NCBI GenBank assembly: GCA_900540895.1
Contig: UQHV01000013.1
Span: forward strand, 1 to 64,000
Length of the DNA stretch: 64,000 nt
Source: an uncultured Collinsella sp.
Lineage (GTDB): Bacteria; Actinomycetota; Coriobacteriia; Coriobacteriales; Coriobacteriaceae
Reading direction: 5' to 3'
Shown here: piece by piece, positions 41,338 through 51,451 of the stretch
How positions within the stretch are numbered: the first letter of the stretch is position 1
Layout: each line of letters begins with the position of its first letter
Program-made: the position numbers and the translations under genes
The notes under the pieces: generated by a model
Database searches by the model: none
Told to the model about the DNA's origin: nothing
Seen by the model: the letters and a program-made list of their open reading frames with translations, nothing else

Positions 41338-41718
41338 CTACTGCATAGTTTCGGGGGCTACCAGGTCGAGCATCTCGTGCAGCTTGTCGCGCGTGAGGCC
41401 CAGGGTTTCGGCTTGGCTCGCTGCTTTCGCAAGTAGCTCTTCGATATGGCAGAGCTGGTTTTCGCGCAAGAGTTCCTGGTTGCCCTCGGCGACAAAGCAG
41501 CCCTTGCCCTGCACGGTGCAGATAAACCCGAGTTGCTCTAGGTCGGCGTAGGCGCGCTTGGTGGTGATGACACTCACGCCAAGATCGCTCGCGAGTGCGC
41601 GGATGCTGGGGAGTTTGGCTCCCGCAGCGAGTGTGCCCGAAAGGATCTGAGCTTTGACCTGCGAGGCTATTTGCTCGTAGATGGGCTTGTCGCTCGAATT
41701 GGATAGGATGATGTCCAC
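41338..41718 (-). CDS. GntR-family regulator (YtrA subfamily)
   Basis: A 126-residue protein with an N-terminal winged helix (PIYEQIASQVKAQILSGTLAAGAKLPSIRALASDLGVSVITTKRAYADLEQLGFI) and a short C-terminal helical tail of about 45 residues. The small size and position ahead of an ABC-2 operon are those of YtrA regulators, which repress their operon until a cell-wall antibiotic is present. GTG start with AAGGAG at 6 bases. An AGTATATATACACT site lies just upstream, a likely operator. Confidence 0.9.
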   Translation of the reverse strand: MDIILSNSSDKPIYEQIASQVKAQILSGTLAAGAKLPSIRALASDLGVSVITTKRAYADLEQLGFICTVQGKGCFVAEGNQELLRENQLCHIEELLAKAASQAETLGLTRDKLHEMLDLVAPETMQ

Positions 41719-41741
41719 AGCGGCTCCTTAGCTGTTGGGCT

Positions 41742-41796
41742 ACACGTGTATATAACCGGTAAGCACAGTATATATACACTATGCACAGTTACGCAA
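41742..41796 (-). promoter_or_regulatory. Promoter/operator of the GntR-ABC operon
   Basis: Reading leftward: TTGCGT, 18-base spacer, TATACT. The palindrome GTATATATAC overlaps the -10 box, and a second GTGTATATAAC lies nearer the gene. YtrA-type regulators bind such AT-rich dyads. Confidence 0.5.
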
Positions 41797-41829
41797 GAGG
41801 CAAATAGGGATTGTCCGTTCGTTCATCCA

Positions 41830-42126
41830 TCTCAATCTGTAACATCTGGAACCGATTTGGACGGCTACCTGTTACAGATTGAGATTTTGCTGGCGGGCCC
41901 CACCTGTTTGTCTAAATCTGTAACAACTGGAGAAGATTTTGGCTGGTAGATGTTATAGATCGAGACATTGGCCACCCGTCTACCCTTATATCTCAATCTG
42001 TAACATCTGGAACCGATTTGGACGGCTACCTGTTACAGATCGAAATCTTTCTGGGACGCCCACCTGTTTGTCTAAATCTGTAACAGGTAGAGGTTCAAAA
42101 ACCGTCTAGATGTTACAGATCGAGAC
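41830..42126. repeat. Tandem array of four CTGTAACA/TGTTACAG hairpins
   Basis: Hairpins at 41830-41884, 41910-41966, 41991-42045 and 42070-42126. The first has 15-base perfect arms (TCTCAATCTGTAACA). Hairpins 1 and 3 share the loop TCTGGAACCGATTTGG; 2 and 4 differ in the loop but keep the arms. Hairpin 1 to 3 is 161 bases, 2 to 4 is 160 bases, so a two-hairpin unit was duplicated. It fills most of the 550-base gap between GntR and prfC. No gene in it. Confidence 0.85.
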
Positions 42127-42271
42127 AATACTGCTGCGGAGTGCCGCCATCGACTGCTACCCTAGGCCCTAACTGATGAATTTGTCCTGATAGGTGCCCT
42201 AGAGCGGGATTTCGCGGCTACAATAGTGCGGTTACAACGACGTAATGCACTCAATGCAAGAAAGGATCCGC

Positions 42272-43885
<1,614 letters not shown>

Positions 43886-43890
43886 CGCAT

Positions 43891-43929
43891 CGGCGCGGTG
43901 GCCCTGCGGGACTGCCGCGCCGTTTGCTT
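43891..43929 (+). terminator. Terminator of prfC
   Basis: CGGCGCGG (43891-43898) pairs with CCGCGCCG (43915-43922), inner GCCC/GGG pairing, then TTTGCTT. Confidence 0.6.
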
Positions 43930-43985
43930 GCCTGATGCCGTGTGAGCGGCTATCATACCCACCGTCGTCTCAAGACCGGGGCGTC

Positions 43986-44035
43986 CGAGCAGTTCGGGTC
44001 CGATATCCTGCTCGTTAAACCTAAAACCAAAGGAG
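43986..44035 (+). promoter_or_regulatory. preQ1-I-like riboswitch candidate
   Basis: Hairpin CGAGCAG (43986-43992) / CTGCTCG (44008-44014), loop beginning TTCGGGT, then an A-rich tail TTAAACCTAAAACCAA leading directly into AAGGAG. Loop GGT can pair with tail ACC (44026-44028), giving the H-type pseudoknot of preQ1-I aptamers, in which UUC opens the loop and the tail joins the ribosome site. The downstream gene is a queuosine-precursor transporter. The loop is longer than usual, so this is a candidate only. Confidence 0.5.
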
Positions 44036-44041
44036 TACATA

Positions 44042-44764
44042 ATGATCAAGAAGGTCATGGAGGACTACAAGGTCCTGTTGCGGAGCATTCCCGCGGCAAC
44101 GGTTTCGCTGTTTTTCGTGAGCGTCATCATGATGAACCTGCTGGCCAACAAAGAGCTCATCAGCCTGCCGTATCTGGCACTCGATTGCGGCTTTGTGGTG
44201 AGCTGGGTTTCGTTTTTGTGCCAGGACATGATCTGCAAGCGCTTTGGCGCCAAGGCATCCATCAAAATCTCTATCCTCGCACTGGCGGTCAACCTTGCCG
44301 TGAGCCTGTGCTTTTGGGCGTGCTCGCTCACGCCCGGCATGTGGGGCGCGTACTACGATACGGGCATGATCGAGGTCAACAATGCCCTTAACGCCACCAT
44401 CGGCGGCACCTGGTACGTGGTGCTGGGCTCTTCGCTGGCAATGCTCGTTTCTGCCGTGGTTAACTCCACGCTCAACCAGTCGCTCGGCCGTATGCTCAAA
44501 AAGAATAACTTTGCGAGCTTTGCCTTCCGCTCCTATGTGTCCACGGGCGTTGGCCAGTTTATCGACAACCTGGTCTTTGCCATTGTGGTGAGTCACACGT
44601 TCTTCGGCTGGACCTGGGTACAGGTCCTTATGTGCTCGTTGACGGGTGCCGTCGCCGAGCTGCTGTGCGAGGTCTTCCTGAGCCCCGTGGGCTACAAGGT
44701 CGTGCGCGGCTGGGAGCGCGAGAACGTGGGCGCCGAGTACCTCGAGCGCCACGCAACCGCCTAA
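44042..44764 (+). CDS. Queuosine precursor transporter (VUT/YhhQ family)
   Basis: A 240-residue protein with six membrane segments of the VUT (formerly DUF165) family: NLLANKELISLPYLALDCGFVVSW, FLCQDMICKRFGAKASIKI, STLNQSLGRMLKK, SYVSTGVGQFIDNLVFAIVV. YhhQ imports preQ0/preQ1 for queuosine in tRNA. The conserved Asp/Lys (DMICKRFG) are present. ATG has AAAGGAG; the leader carries a preQ1-like fold. SDR gene follows by 9 bases. Confidence 0.88.
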   Translation: MIKKVMEDYKVLLRSIPAATVSLFFVSVIMMNLLANKELISLPYLALDCGFVVSWVSFLCQDMICKRFGAKASIKISILALAVNLAVSLCFWACSLTPGMWGAYYDTGMIEVNNALNATIGGTWYVVLGSSLAMLVSAVVNSTLNQSLGRMLKKNNFASFAFRSYVSTGVGQFIDNLVFAIVVSHTFFGWTWVQVLMCSLTGAVAELLCEVFLSPVGYKVVRGWERENVGAEYLERHATA

Positions 44765-44773
44765 GGAGCAAGT

Positions 44774-45454
44774 ATGCGGGTTTTGATCACGGGCGCTTCG
44801 GGCGGTATCGGAGCCGCGTGCGTGCAGCGCTTTTTGGACGAGGGCCACGAGGTCGTGGGCTTTGATCTGCTGCCGGCGGCGATCGAACACGAGCGCTACC
44901 GCCATCTGATCGTTGATGTCCGCAAGCCGGACGCGTTTCCGGACGACCTTGAACCCCAGGTAATCGTGAACGTTGCCGGTGTGCAGGATTCGGCCGACGA
45001 CATCGCCGCCAACCTGTGTGGCACCATCAACGTGACCGAGCGCTACGCCTTTGTGGGGGAGGGGCTTGTCGCCAAGCCGGCGCCGGCTATCGAATCCGTG
45101 GTCAATGTGGGGTCGGCGAGCGGACATACGGGATCGGAGTTTCCCGCCTATGCTGCCAGCAAGGGCGGCGTTATCGCCTACACCAAGAACCTTGCAAACC
45201 GCCTGGCGCCGCAGGCCATCGCCAACAGTGTGGACCCGGGTGGCGTTATCACGCCGCTCAACCGTTGCGTGATGGAAGACGAACACCTGTGGAGCCAGAT
45301 TATGGAGCTCACGCCGCTTAAGCGCTGGGCCACCGCCCAAGAAATCGCCGAGTGGATCTACTTTGTGGGCGTGACCAACCGGTTTATGACCGGACAGAGT
45401 CTGCTGATCGATGGTGGCGAGGCCGGCCGCACCCAGTTTATCTGGCCCGAGTAA
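44774..45454 (+). CDS. Short-chain dehydrogenase/reductase
   Basis: A 226-residue SDR. NAD-binding GASGGIG at residues 7-13, active-site Ser in NVGSASGHTG, Tyr-Lys in AYAASKGG (YxxxK), and the DPGGVITPLN loop. Compared with classical SDRs it has a short NAG region (VNVAGVQD) and a shortened helix C. Similar proteins in gut Coriobacteria include hydroxysteroid dehydrogenases, but nothing here proves a steroid substrate. ATG has GGAG; likely cotranscribed with the VUT transporter. A strong terminator follows. Confidence 0.88.
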   Translation: MRVLITGASGGIGAACVQRFLDEGHEVVGFDLLPAAIEHERYRHLIVDVRKPDAFPDDLEPQVIVNVAGVQDSADDIAANLCGTINVTERYAFVGEGLVAKPAPAIESVVNVGSASGHTGSEFPAYAASKGGVIAYTKNLANRLAPQAIANSVDPGGVITPLNRCVMEDEHLWSQIMELTPLKRWATAQEIAEWIYFVGVTNRFMTGQSLLIDGGEAGRTQFIWPE

Positions 45455-45455
45455 C

Positions 45456-45496
45456 AAAACGCGCCCGATGGCAAGATTGCCGTCGGGCGCGTTTTT
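45456..45496 (+). terminator. Rho-independent terminator
   Basis: AAAACGCGCCCGATGGCA pairs with TGCCGTCGGGCGCGTTTT (one G-T) and is followed by T. Ends the VUT-SDR operon; ung reads in from the other side. Confidence 0.8.
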
Positions 45497-45509
45497 GATG
45501 TATCGATTT

Positions 45510-46235
45510 TTAGCCGAGGCAAGTCCAGTTGACGGGGGTCGAGCCGTGCTGTTTGAGTAGCCGATTGGCTGCCGAGAAGGGGCGCGACCCCATAAAGGCG
45601 GGGAGTTCTGCCGTGGCACGGTTAGCCGAAAGCGGTGAGGGATGCGTGGAGGCCAGGCAGAACTTGCCGGTCGCCTTGCCCGCGCCGGTCGCGGCGAGCT
45701 TGCCTTCGACCATCTGCTGGGCAAAGCGGCCCCATGTCAAAAAGACTACCGGCTGGGGCAGCTGGCAGCAGCGTTCGATAACGTAGTCGGTGAGCGCGCT
45801 CCAGCCCAGCTTGGCGTGCGAGTTCGCGGCATGCTCGCGCACGGTGAGCGTGGTGTTGAGGAGCAGGACGCCCTGTTGTGCCCATGGGGTTAGGTCTCCC
45901 GTGGCGGGAATGGGGCAACCCAGATCGGCTTTGAGTTCCTTGTAAATGTTGCGTAGGCTCGGCGGCAGCTTGGTTTGCGTCGCGGGGACCGAGAACGACA
46001 GTCCCATTGCCTGGTTGGGTCCGTGATAGGGGTCTTGACCCAAGATGACAACCTTGACCTGGTCGGCCGGCGTGTAGGCGAGGGCATTGAGGATGTCGTC
46101 TTGTGCCGGGTAGATGATTTGCTCGGTACGCAAAAGGGCGATGCGCTCGAGCAGCTGGTTCGTAGTGTCACGTACCGGCTGCGGCGCATCGCCTAACCAA
46201 GTCGCTATGTTGCGGTCGCGGGTCGCGGTGTCCAT
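45510..46235 (-). CDS. ung: Uracil-DNA glycosylase, family 1
   Basis: A 241-residue UDG that removes uracil from DNA. Catalytic water-activating D68 in ILGQDPYHGPNQA, uracil-stacking Phe in GLSFSVP, Asn in LLNTTLTV, and the minor-groove loop STHPSPLSANRA with the catalytic histidine. Length standard. ATG 46235 has AAAGGAG at 7 bases. Single gene. Confidence 0.97.
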   Translation of the reverse strand: MDTATRDRNIATWLGDAPQPVRDTTNQLLERIALLRTEQIIYPAQDDILNALAYTPADQVKVVILGQDPYHGPNQAMGLSFSVPATQTKLPPSLRNIYKELKADLGCPIPATGDLTPWAQQGVLLLNTTLTVREHAANSHAKLGWSALTDYVIERCCQLPQPVVFLTWGRFAQQMVEGKLAATGAGKATGKFCLASTHPSPLSANRATAELPAFMGSRPFSAANRLLKQHGSTPVNWTCLG

Positions 46236-46323
46236 GGGGCTCCTTTACGTCAGATGCTCTGTTGGCATCTATTGTAAAGGCGCACCGGTTGCCTTTATGC
46301 CGCGGCTGTATGAAGAGTGGGGT

Positions 46324-47226
46324 CTACGAGACGTGCTCGGGCGCTCCTGCCATGCGAGCCTGTCCATGTGCGCGGAGGCGCGGAAGCTCGACGGTTGCCG
46401 CCATGACGCCGGTGAGGATGAGAGCTGCACCCAGGAAGGCGATGGGGCTCAGGACCTCACCGACTAGGAAGAACGAGAAGACGGCGGAGCAGACCGGCTC
46501 GAGCGAGAAGGCAAAGCCGGTGGTCTCGGCAGGCACGTGGGGCTGCACGAGCGTCTGGGTGATAAAGCCGTAGGCAGAGCAGATGAGTGCGAGCGCGACG
46601 ACAACGACGATCTCGCTGGGCGTGCCGGGAAGCGTGAAGCCGCCAAAGGTGAATGCGGCGATGCCCGAGAACAAGCCGCCAAAGCCCAGCTGCCAAACGC
46701 CCAGAGCCAGCGGGTCGACATCTTCGACAAAGCGCTTCGCCACAATGATGTGTCCGGCGTAGACAAAGGCGGAGAGCAGCATGATGATCGCGCCCGGGTT
46801 CAGGCTGGTAAAGTCGGCGCCCGAGAGCAGCAGCATGCCGCAGGTGACGATGGCGGTGCCGACGAGCACTTTGCGCTCGGGGGCGCGACGCAGCAGGGCG
46901 GCGTTGGCAAACGGTACGATCACGACCGTCAGGCTCTGCAAAAAGCCGGCAGTGGAGGCAGAGGTGAGGCTGGAGCCCAGGCACATGCAGGTGAGCTCGG
47001 TTGCCATAATGGCGCCGATGATGGCGGCACGGACCATAAGGTCGCGGTTGATGCGGAAAGCGCGCTTGTGGAAGAGCAGCAGGCAGACCACAAAGGCGAT
47101 GATGCAACGTAGCGCGACGATGCTCGTGGCGTTCATGCTGTCCATGCCGATCTTCATGAGGGGATACGAAAAGCCCCATGCGACGGGAACGGAAAATGAG
47201 AGCGCGATTGCTTTTTTGCGATCCAT
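46324..47226 (-). CDS. EamA-type (DMT) transporter
   Basis: A 300-residue protein with ten membrane helices in two EamA halves (PVAWGFSYPLMKIGMDSM, and YAGHIIVAKRFVEDVDPLAL). It is divergent from a LysR gene 159 bases away, the common arrangement in which LysR controls the exporter. Substrate unknown. ATG 47226 with AAAGGAG. Confidence 0.87.
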   Translation of the reverse strand: MDRKKAIALSFSVPVAWGFSYPLMKIGMDSMNATSIVALRCIIAFVVCLLLFHKRAFRINRDLMVRAAIIGAIMATELTCMCLGSSLTSASTAGFLQSLTVVIVPFANAALLRRAPERKVLVGTAIVTCGMLLLSGADFTSLNPGAIIMLLSAFVYAGHIIVAKRFVEDVDPLALGVWQLGFGGLFSGIAAFTFGGFTLPGTPSEIVVVVALALICSAYGFITQTLVQPHVPAETTGFAFSLEPVCSAVFSFFLVGEVLSPIAFLGAALILTGVMAATVELPRLRAHGQARMAGAPEHVS

Positions 47227-47384
47227 GGGACTCCTTTTGTTACAGAACGGTTTCGCAAAAAGGATTCTGCTCCCAGATGTGGATGTAGTAAAGCGAATGT
47301 ATCTTCAGTATGATTAAGAAATACTAATGTAGGCAGAAAAAGCCCTGGCAAAACGTTTTACGGCTGCAGTGATGTGGAGGCACG

Positions 47385-48251
47385 ATGGCATCGCGGTATC
47401 AGATTGTTTGTATGGTGGTCGATCGCGGCAGTCTTAAGGGCGCAGCGGACGAGCTGGGCTATACGCAAAGTGCGGTGAGCCAGGCCGTCAAGGCGCTCGA
47501 GCGCGAGCTGGGTACCACGCTTATCGAGCGCGGTAAGCAGGGCGTGTCGCTTACGCGCGACGGCAAGCAGTATCTGCCGTACCTGCGCCAGATCGTGACC
47601 GCCGAGGCCGAGCTCGAGGGCAAGCGCCAGGAGCTGCTGGGGCTTTCGTCGACTGATATTCGCATTGCGACGTTTACCAACGTGAGTCGAACCGTGTTGC
47701 CGCGCGTGATTCGCGACTTTGGAGCCCTGCACCCTGGCGTGCACTTTACCCTCAAGCAGGGCGATTACACGCGCAACGCCCAGTGGGTGCACGATGGCGT
47801 GGTTGACTTTTGTTTTACGGCGCGCGGATTTACCGCTGGGCTCGAGAAGCGCGTGGTCTATCACGACGAGTTGGTGGCATTGTTGCCGGCCGCGCATCCG
47901 CTGACGGCAAAGGAAAAGGTGACACTCGCCGACCTGGCGTCCGAGCCGTTTGTGCTGCTGGATGAGGGCGAACAGAGTCTGGTGCTCGATGCATTCGCGG
48001 CGCATGGCCTGTCGCCGCACGTGACGAGCGAGGTCACCGACGACTACACCATCATGGCGATGGTGGAGGAGGGCCTAGGCGTGAGTATGCTCTACCGTCG
48101 TACTGTGGAGGGCATGCGTGCCGATATTCGCGTACGTCCCATCGTGCACGCCCCCTCGCGCGACGTAGTGGCGGCCTGGCGCAGCTGGGACACCATGCCT
48201 ATCGCCACGAGGCGCTTTATCGACTATATGAGCTCACATATTGTCAATTAA
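47385..48251 (+). CDS. LysR-type transcriptional regulator
   Basis: A 288-residue LTTR: N-terminal winged helix (CMVVDRGSLKGAADELGYTQSAVSQAVKALERELGTTL), then two-lobed substrate domain (IRIATFTNVSRTVLPRVIRDFGALHPGVHF, LVALLPAAHPLTAKE, VTDDYTIMAMVEEGLGVSML). It probably regulates the divergent DMT transporter. Ligand unknown. ATG with GGAGG 7 bases upstream. Confidence 0.93.
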   Translation: MASRYQIVCMVVDRGSLKGAADELGYTQSAVSQAVKALERELGTTLIERGKQGVSLTRDGKQYLPYLRQIVTAEAELEGKRQELLGLSSTDIRIATFTNVSRTVLPRVIRDFGALHPGVHFTLKQGDYTRNAQWVHDGVVDFCFTARGFTAGLEKRVVYHDELVALLPAAHPLTAKEKVTLADLASEPFVLLDEGEQSLVLDAFAAHGLSPHVTSEVTDDYTIMAMVEEGLGVSMLYRRTVEGMRADIRVRPIVHAPSRDVVAAWRSWDTMPIATRRFIDYMSSHIVN

Positions 48252-48278
48252 TGACTGGCGTGGCGTTGAGTGCGGTGT

Positions 48279-49661
48279 TTAGCGGGCTGTCGCTTTGGCT
48301 TGGGTGGCGCGATAGGTGCGTGCCGGGTGGCAGAGTAGCACCGCCACGACCATAAAGAACGCCGTGGTGCCCAGGCTGATGGGGTAGACCATCATGATGT
48401 TCGCAAAGGTGCGGAAGTGCGGGAACACGCAGAACACCCAATAGAAGCGGATGCCGCAGACGCAGATCATGGTGATGAGGGCGGGCGTGAGCGAGATACC
48501 AAAGCCGCGCAGGTAGCCTGACATGTTTTCGTAGAACATGCTAAAGGCGTACGCCGGGAAGATCGAACACACGCGGATATAGCCGATCGAGACGATGTTG
48601 GGGTCGCTGTTGAACAGCGACAAGATCTCGCGTCCCAGGCCGACAATAACGATGATCGTGGTGAGTGCAACGATACCGCCTTCGACCAGGCAGACCTTAA
48701 GCGTTTTGGTGCAGCGATCGATCTGGCGGGCACCGTGGTTTTGTCCCACAAAGGTGGTGCACGCCTGGCTAAAGCTGTTGAGCAGGTTGTAGCACACGTA
48801 CTCCAGACTCATGGCGGCGCTCGATGCGGCCATGACTTCGGTGCCAAGGCTGTTGATGGCAGACTGGATGATGATGTTGGCGACGGCAAAGACAGCGCTT
48901 TGGATGCCGGCGGGCAGGCCGATCTTGACGATGCGCTTGAGGGCGACGGGGTCGATAGCCAGGTCGCGTGGGGTGACGTGGACGACGGAGTCGGTCTTGA
49001 GTAGGCGGATAAAGAGCGTAGCGGCGCTGACGGTGTAAGCGATGGCGGTGGCGATGGCGACGCCCGCGACGCCCCAGTGGAGTACAGGGACAAAGATGAG
49101 GTCCAGGCCAATGTTGAGGACGGTGGACACGGCAAGCGCCTGCAGCGGCATGCGGGTGATGCCGACGGAGCGGAAGATCGCGGCCTCAAAGTTGTAGAGC
49201 AAGATCGAGGGCATGCTCAGCAAAAAGACGCGTAGATAGAGTGAGGCGAGCGGCATGGTCTCGGCGGGAACGTTGAGCGCGGCGAGCATGGGCTCGGCAA
49301 AGATCTCGCCCAGCGCGATGACGACAAAGCCCACGAGTGCCATTAAAATCGAGGTATGGACGGCGCGTTTGACCATGTTCTGATCGTTGCGGCCGATAGC
49401 GTTGGCGATGACCACATTGGAGCCAAGCGACATGCCAATAAACAGGTTGAGCATAAGACTGGTAAGCGGAACATTGGAGCCGACCGCCGCCATGGCGAGG
49501 GTTCCCTGGTCGCCCGAGAAGTTACCGATGATGACCGTGGCGATGAGGTTCGACAGCTGCTCCAAGATGCTCGTGGCGGCCACGGGGAAGGCGAACAGGG
49601 GAATATTGCGCCACAGCGAGCCGGCGGTCATGTCAATGTGCTTAGATACGGTGTCAGCCAT
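48279..49661 (-). CDS. MATE-family efflux transporter
   Basis: A 460-residue protein with 12 membrane segments. MATE features are EQLSNLIATVIIGNFSG in helix 1-2, the second-half repeat SLEYVCYNLLNSFSQACTTFVGQNHGARQ, and the duplicated fold (two sets of six helices). MATE pumps use H+ or Na+ to export drugs and metabolites; the substrate cannot be told. ATG 49661 follows a weak GAGAG. A degenerate GGGGACGTTC repeat is found upstream. Confidence 0.93.
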   Translation of the reverse strand: MADTVSKHIDMTAGSLWRNIPLFAFPVAATSILEQLSNLIATVIIGNFSGDQGTLAMAAVGSNVPLTSLMLNLFIGMSLGSNVVIANAIGRNDQNMVKRAVHTSILMALVGFVVIALGEIFAEPMLAALNVPAETMPLASLYLRVFLLSMPSILLYNFEAAIFRSVGITRMPLQALAVSTVLNIGLDLIFVPVLHWGVAGVAIATAIAYTVSAATLFIRLLKTDSVVHVTPRDLAIDPVALKRIVKIGLPAGIQSAVFAVANIIIQSAINSLGTEVMAASSAAMSLEYVCYNLLNSFSQACTTFVGQNHGARQIDRCTKTLKVCLVEGGIVALTTIIVIVGLGREILSLFNSDPNIVSIGYIRVCSIFPAYAFSMFYENMSGYLRGFGISLTPALITMICVCGIRFYWVFCVFPHFRTFANIMMVYPISLGTTAFFMVVAVLLCHPARTYRATQAKATAR

Positions 49662-49739
49662 ACGCTCTCAATCTCTAATATGCTCTTTCGTGCTTATTTG
49701 CGCAGACGATGATACTCCTAATGCAACCAGTCGGCACTT

Positions 49740-49815
49740 AGGGACGTTCCTTTTCTGTCGGCAGCTGGGGACACTCCTTATCTCTTCTAACTAGTCATTC
49801 AAGAACGTCCCCAAT
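49740..49815. repeat. GGGGACGTTCTT hairpin (copy 3, degenerate)
   Basis: Right arm AAGAACGTCCCCAAT (49801-49815) is exact; the left arm is decayed (AGGGACGTTCC then GGGGACACTCC, two partial arms), as in the doubled copy at 35010. GACTAGT is also kept. Confidence 0.6.
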
Positions 49816-49877
49816 GACTAGGTGGGGAAGGCGTGCGACAATGGTGGGCGTTGTGTTGTTCGCGCTAAGGAGTTGCC

Positions 49878-50693
49878 ATGTTGTTGTGTCCCGTTTGCCA
49901 TGAGCCTTTGGTGGACAATGAGCGCGGTGCTGCATGCGCGGGCGGACACCGGTTTGACCGAGCTCGCGAGGGCTATCTATATCTACTACGTTCGTCCAAG
50001 AGCGGCGACTCCATGGGCGATCCCAAGTCGCAGGCACGTAGCCGTCGTGACTTTCTGAATCGCGGTTACTATGCGCCGTTGCGCGATGCGATGGTCGAGC
50101 TGGTGCGCGAGCGGGCGACTGGGCGCGCTGCGCCTGCGAACGGTCCCATGACGCTGCTCGATATTTGCTGCGGCGAGGGCTACTACACCAGCGCCATGGG
50201 CGCGGTGCCGGGCGTGGATGCCTACGGGTTCGACTTGGGCAAGGAGATGGTGCGCCTGGCCGCCAAGCGCGGCGATGCGACCTATTTCGTGGCCAATATG
50301 AAGGACATTCCCGTGGCCGATGGCGCCTTCGATATGGTGACCGAGCTTTTTGCCCCCTTTAACGAGCGCGAGTTTGCCCGCGTGCTGGCACCCGAGGGCT
50401 CGCTCTTCACCGTGGTGCCGGGCGCCCGTCATCTCTTTGGGCTTAAGGAGGTGCTCTACGACACGCCGTACCTTAACGATGAGAAGCTGCCGAAGACCAC
50501 CGAGCTCGAGTTAGTCGGAACGCAGCGGGTATCTGCGAATATTACGCTTCAGACCCAGGCCGACATCGAGGCGGTGTTCCAGATGACGCCGTACTACTAC
50601 CGCACGCGCCCCGCCGACAAAGAGCGCCTGGCAAACCTCGATACCCTTCAGACTGACATCGACTTCATCATCGCCGAGTACCGCCACAGCTAA
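49878..50693 (+). CDS. 23S rRNA (guanine) methyltransferase, RlmA family
   Basis: A 271-residue RlmA-type enzyme. N-terminal zinc finger CPVCHEPLVDNERGAACAGGHRFDRAREGY, then a class I SAM fold with LLDICCGEGYYTSAM and YGFDLGKEMVRLAAKRG. RlmA methylates G745 or G748 in helix 35 of 23S rRNA; RlmA(II)/TlrB confers resistance to tylosin. Which one this is cannot be told. ATG 49878 has AAGGAG. The GGGACAG hairpin follows its stop. Confidence 0.88.
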   Translation: MLLCPVCHEPLVDNERGAACAGGHRFDRAREGYLYLLRSSKSGDSMGDPKSQARSRRDFLNRGYYAPLRDAMVELVRERATGRAAPANGPMTLLDICCGEGYYTSAMGAVPGVDAYGFDLGKEMVRLAAKRGDATYFVANMKDIPVADGAFDMVTELFAPFNEREFARVLAPEGSLFTVVPGARHLFGLKEVLYDTPYLNDEKLPKTTELELVGTQRVSANITLQTQADIEAVFQMTPYYYRTRPADKERLANLDTLQTDIDFIIAEYRHS

Positions 50694-50694
50694 C

Positions 50695-50731
50695 AACCTG
50701 CCAAAAAGGGACAGGTTTTTTTTGGTAGGTT
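50695..50731. repeat. GGGACAG-loop hairpin (copy 3)
   Basis: AACCTGCCAAAAA (50695-50707) pairs with TTTTTGGTAGGTT (50719-50731); loop begins GGGACAGG. Stem sequence is unrelated to the other copies while loop core is kept. It lies right after the rlmA stop. Confidence 0.65.
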
Positions 50732-50747
50732 TTATCTGGGCAAACGT

Positions 50748-50785
50748 AAAGGGCCGACCGCGGAGATGCGCGATCGGCCCTTTTT
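50748..50785. terminator. Bidirectional terminator
   Basis: AAAGGGCCGACCGCG pairs with CGCGATCGGCCCTTT, flanked by A and T runs on both sides. Serves rlmA and the leftward membrane gene. Confidence 0.8.
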
Positions 50786-50821
50786 AGTTGCTTGGCTGCA
50801 GAGGTTATGAGAAGCGAGCGC

Positions 50822-51223
50822 TTATAGGCGGTCCTTGTTCTCGGCCTTAACGGCGTGTGCCTGCTGAACAAAGAACAGGTCGTACACCACGATGACAAAG
50901 GCGACGATATTGACGGAGCTGCCGCCGAACGCGGGAAGCGTGAACGCGGCCTGGAGGAGCGTGGCTGCCGCGGCAACGATACCGAGCTTAAATGCGCCGT
51001 CTACCTGCGAAGGCTTGTTGGCGCCCTTGATGCCCGCAACGCCTGCGGCAAGATCGACAATGCCCTTGGCGACAAGTACGACCGCAGCGAGCGTGGCGTT
51101 CGACCCGTACGTGGAATCGAGGCTGCCGGTCGCGACGCCGGTGATTCCAATGACGAGGCTGACGATGCCCAAAACAAAATAGATGAGGGCAAGGATTTTG
51201 AGAGTCTTACGAGCAGAGCTCAT
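50822..51223 (-). CDS. Hypothetical four-helix membrane protein
   Basis: A 133-residue membrane protein, with four hydrophobic helices: LKILALIYFVLGIVSLVIGI, TLAAVVLVAKGIVDLAAGVAG, FKLGIVAAAATLLQAAF and VNIVAFVIVVYDLFFV. It ends with a charged tail AVKAENKDRL. It looks like many small actinobacterial membrane proteins of unknown function. ATG 51223 with AAAGGA at 7 bases; 23 codons upstream are open but not typical. Confidence 0.7.
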   Translation of the reverse strand: MSSARKTLKILALIYFVLGIVSLVIGITGVATGSLDSTYGSNATLAAVVLVAKGIVDLAAGVAGIKGANKPSQVDGAFKLGIVAAAATLLQAAFTLPAFGGSSVNIVAFVIVVYDLFFVQQAHAVKAENKDRL

Positions 51224-51451
51224 GGCTGGTCCTTTCGATACGAGTACGCCAACCTGGCGCACCCCAAGTGCTGCACATATGGTGAAGCACATTGTAGTTC
51301 AACGGGGCGATGCATGCGTTTGAAAGCGTCTCTTGCCTGCACGGTCCAACCTTTCAAAAAGGAAAGCCAGCTGTAAGGCAAATCGATGGCAGCCCATGTG
51401 CGGCGCTGCGATGATGAGGCCGTAACAAGGAGCTGGTCTCAAGGAGGAGTC

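Noticed and set aside
41746..41949. 67-codon frame over the hairpin array
   Set aside because: Its sequence is dictated by the palindromes, not by protein conservation; no ribosome site.
41830..42126. CRISPR array
   Set aside because: Repeats are hairpins with variable loops at alternating 80-base steps and no uniform spacers; no cas genes in the window.
44774..45454. Hydroxysteroid dehydrogenase for bile acids
   Set aside because: General SDR motifs only; no residue pattern that identifies a steroid-specific enzyme, and the operon partner is a queuosine-precursor transporter.
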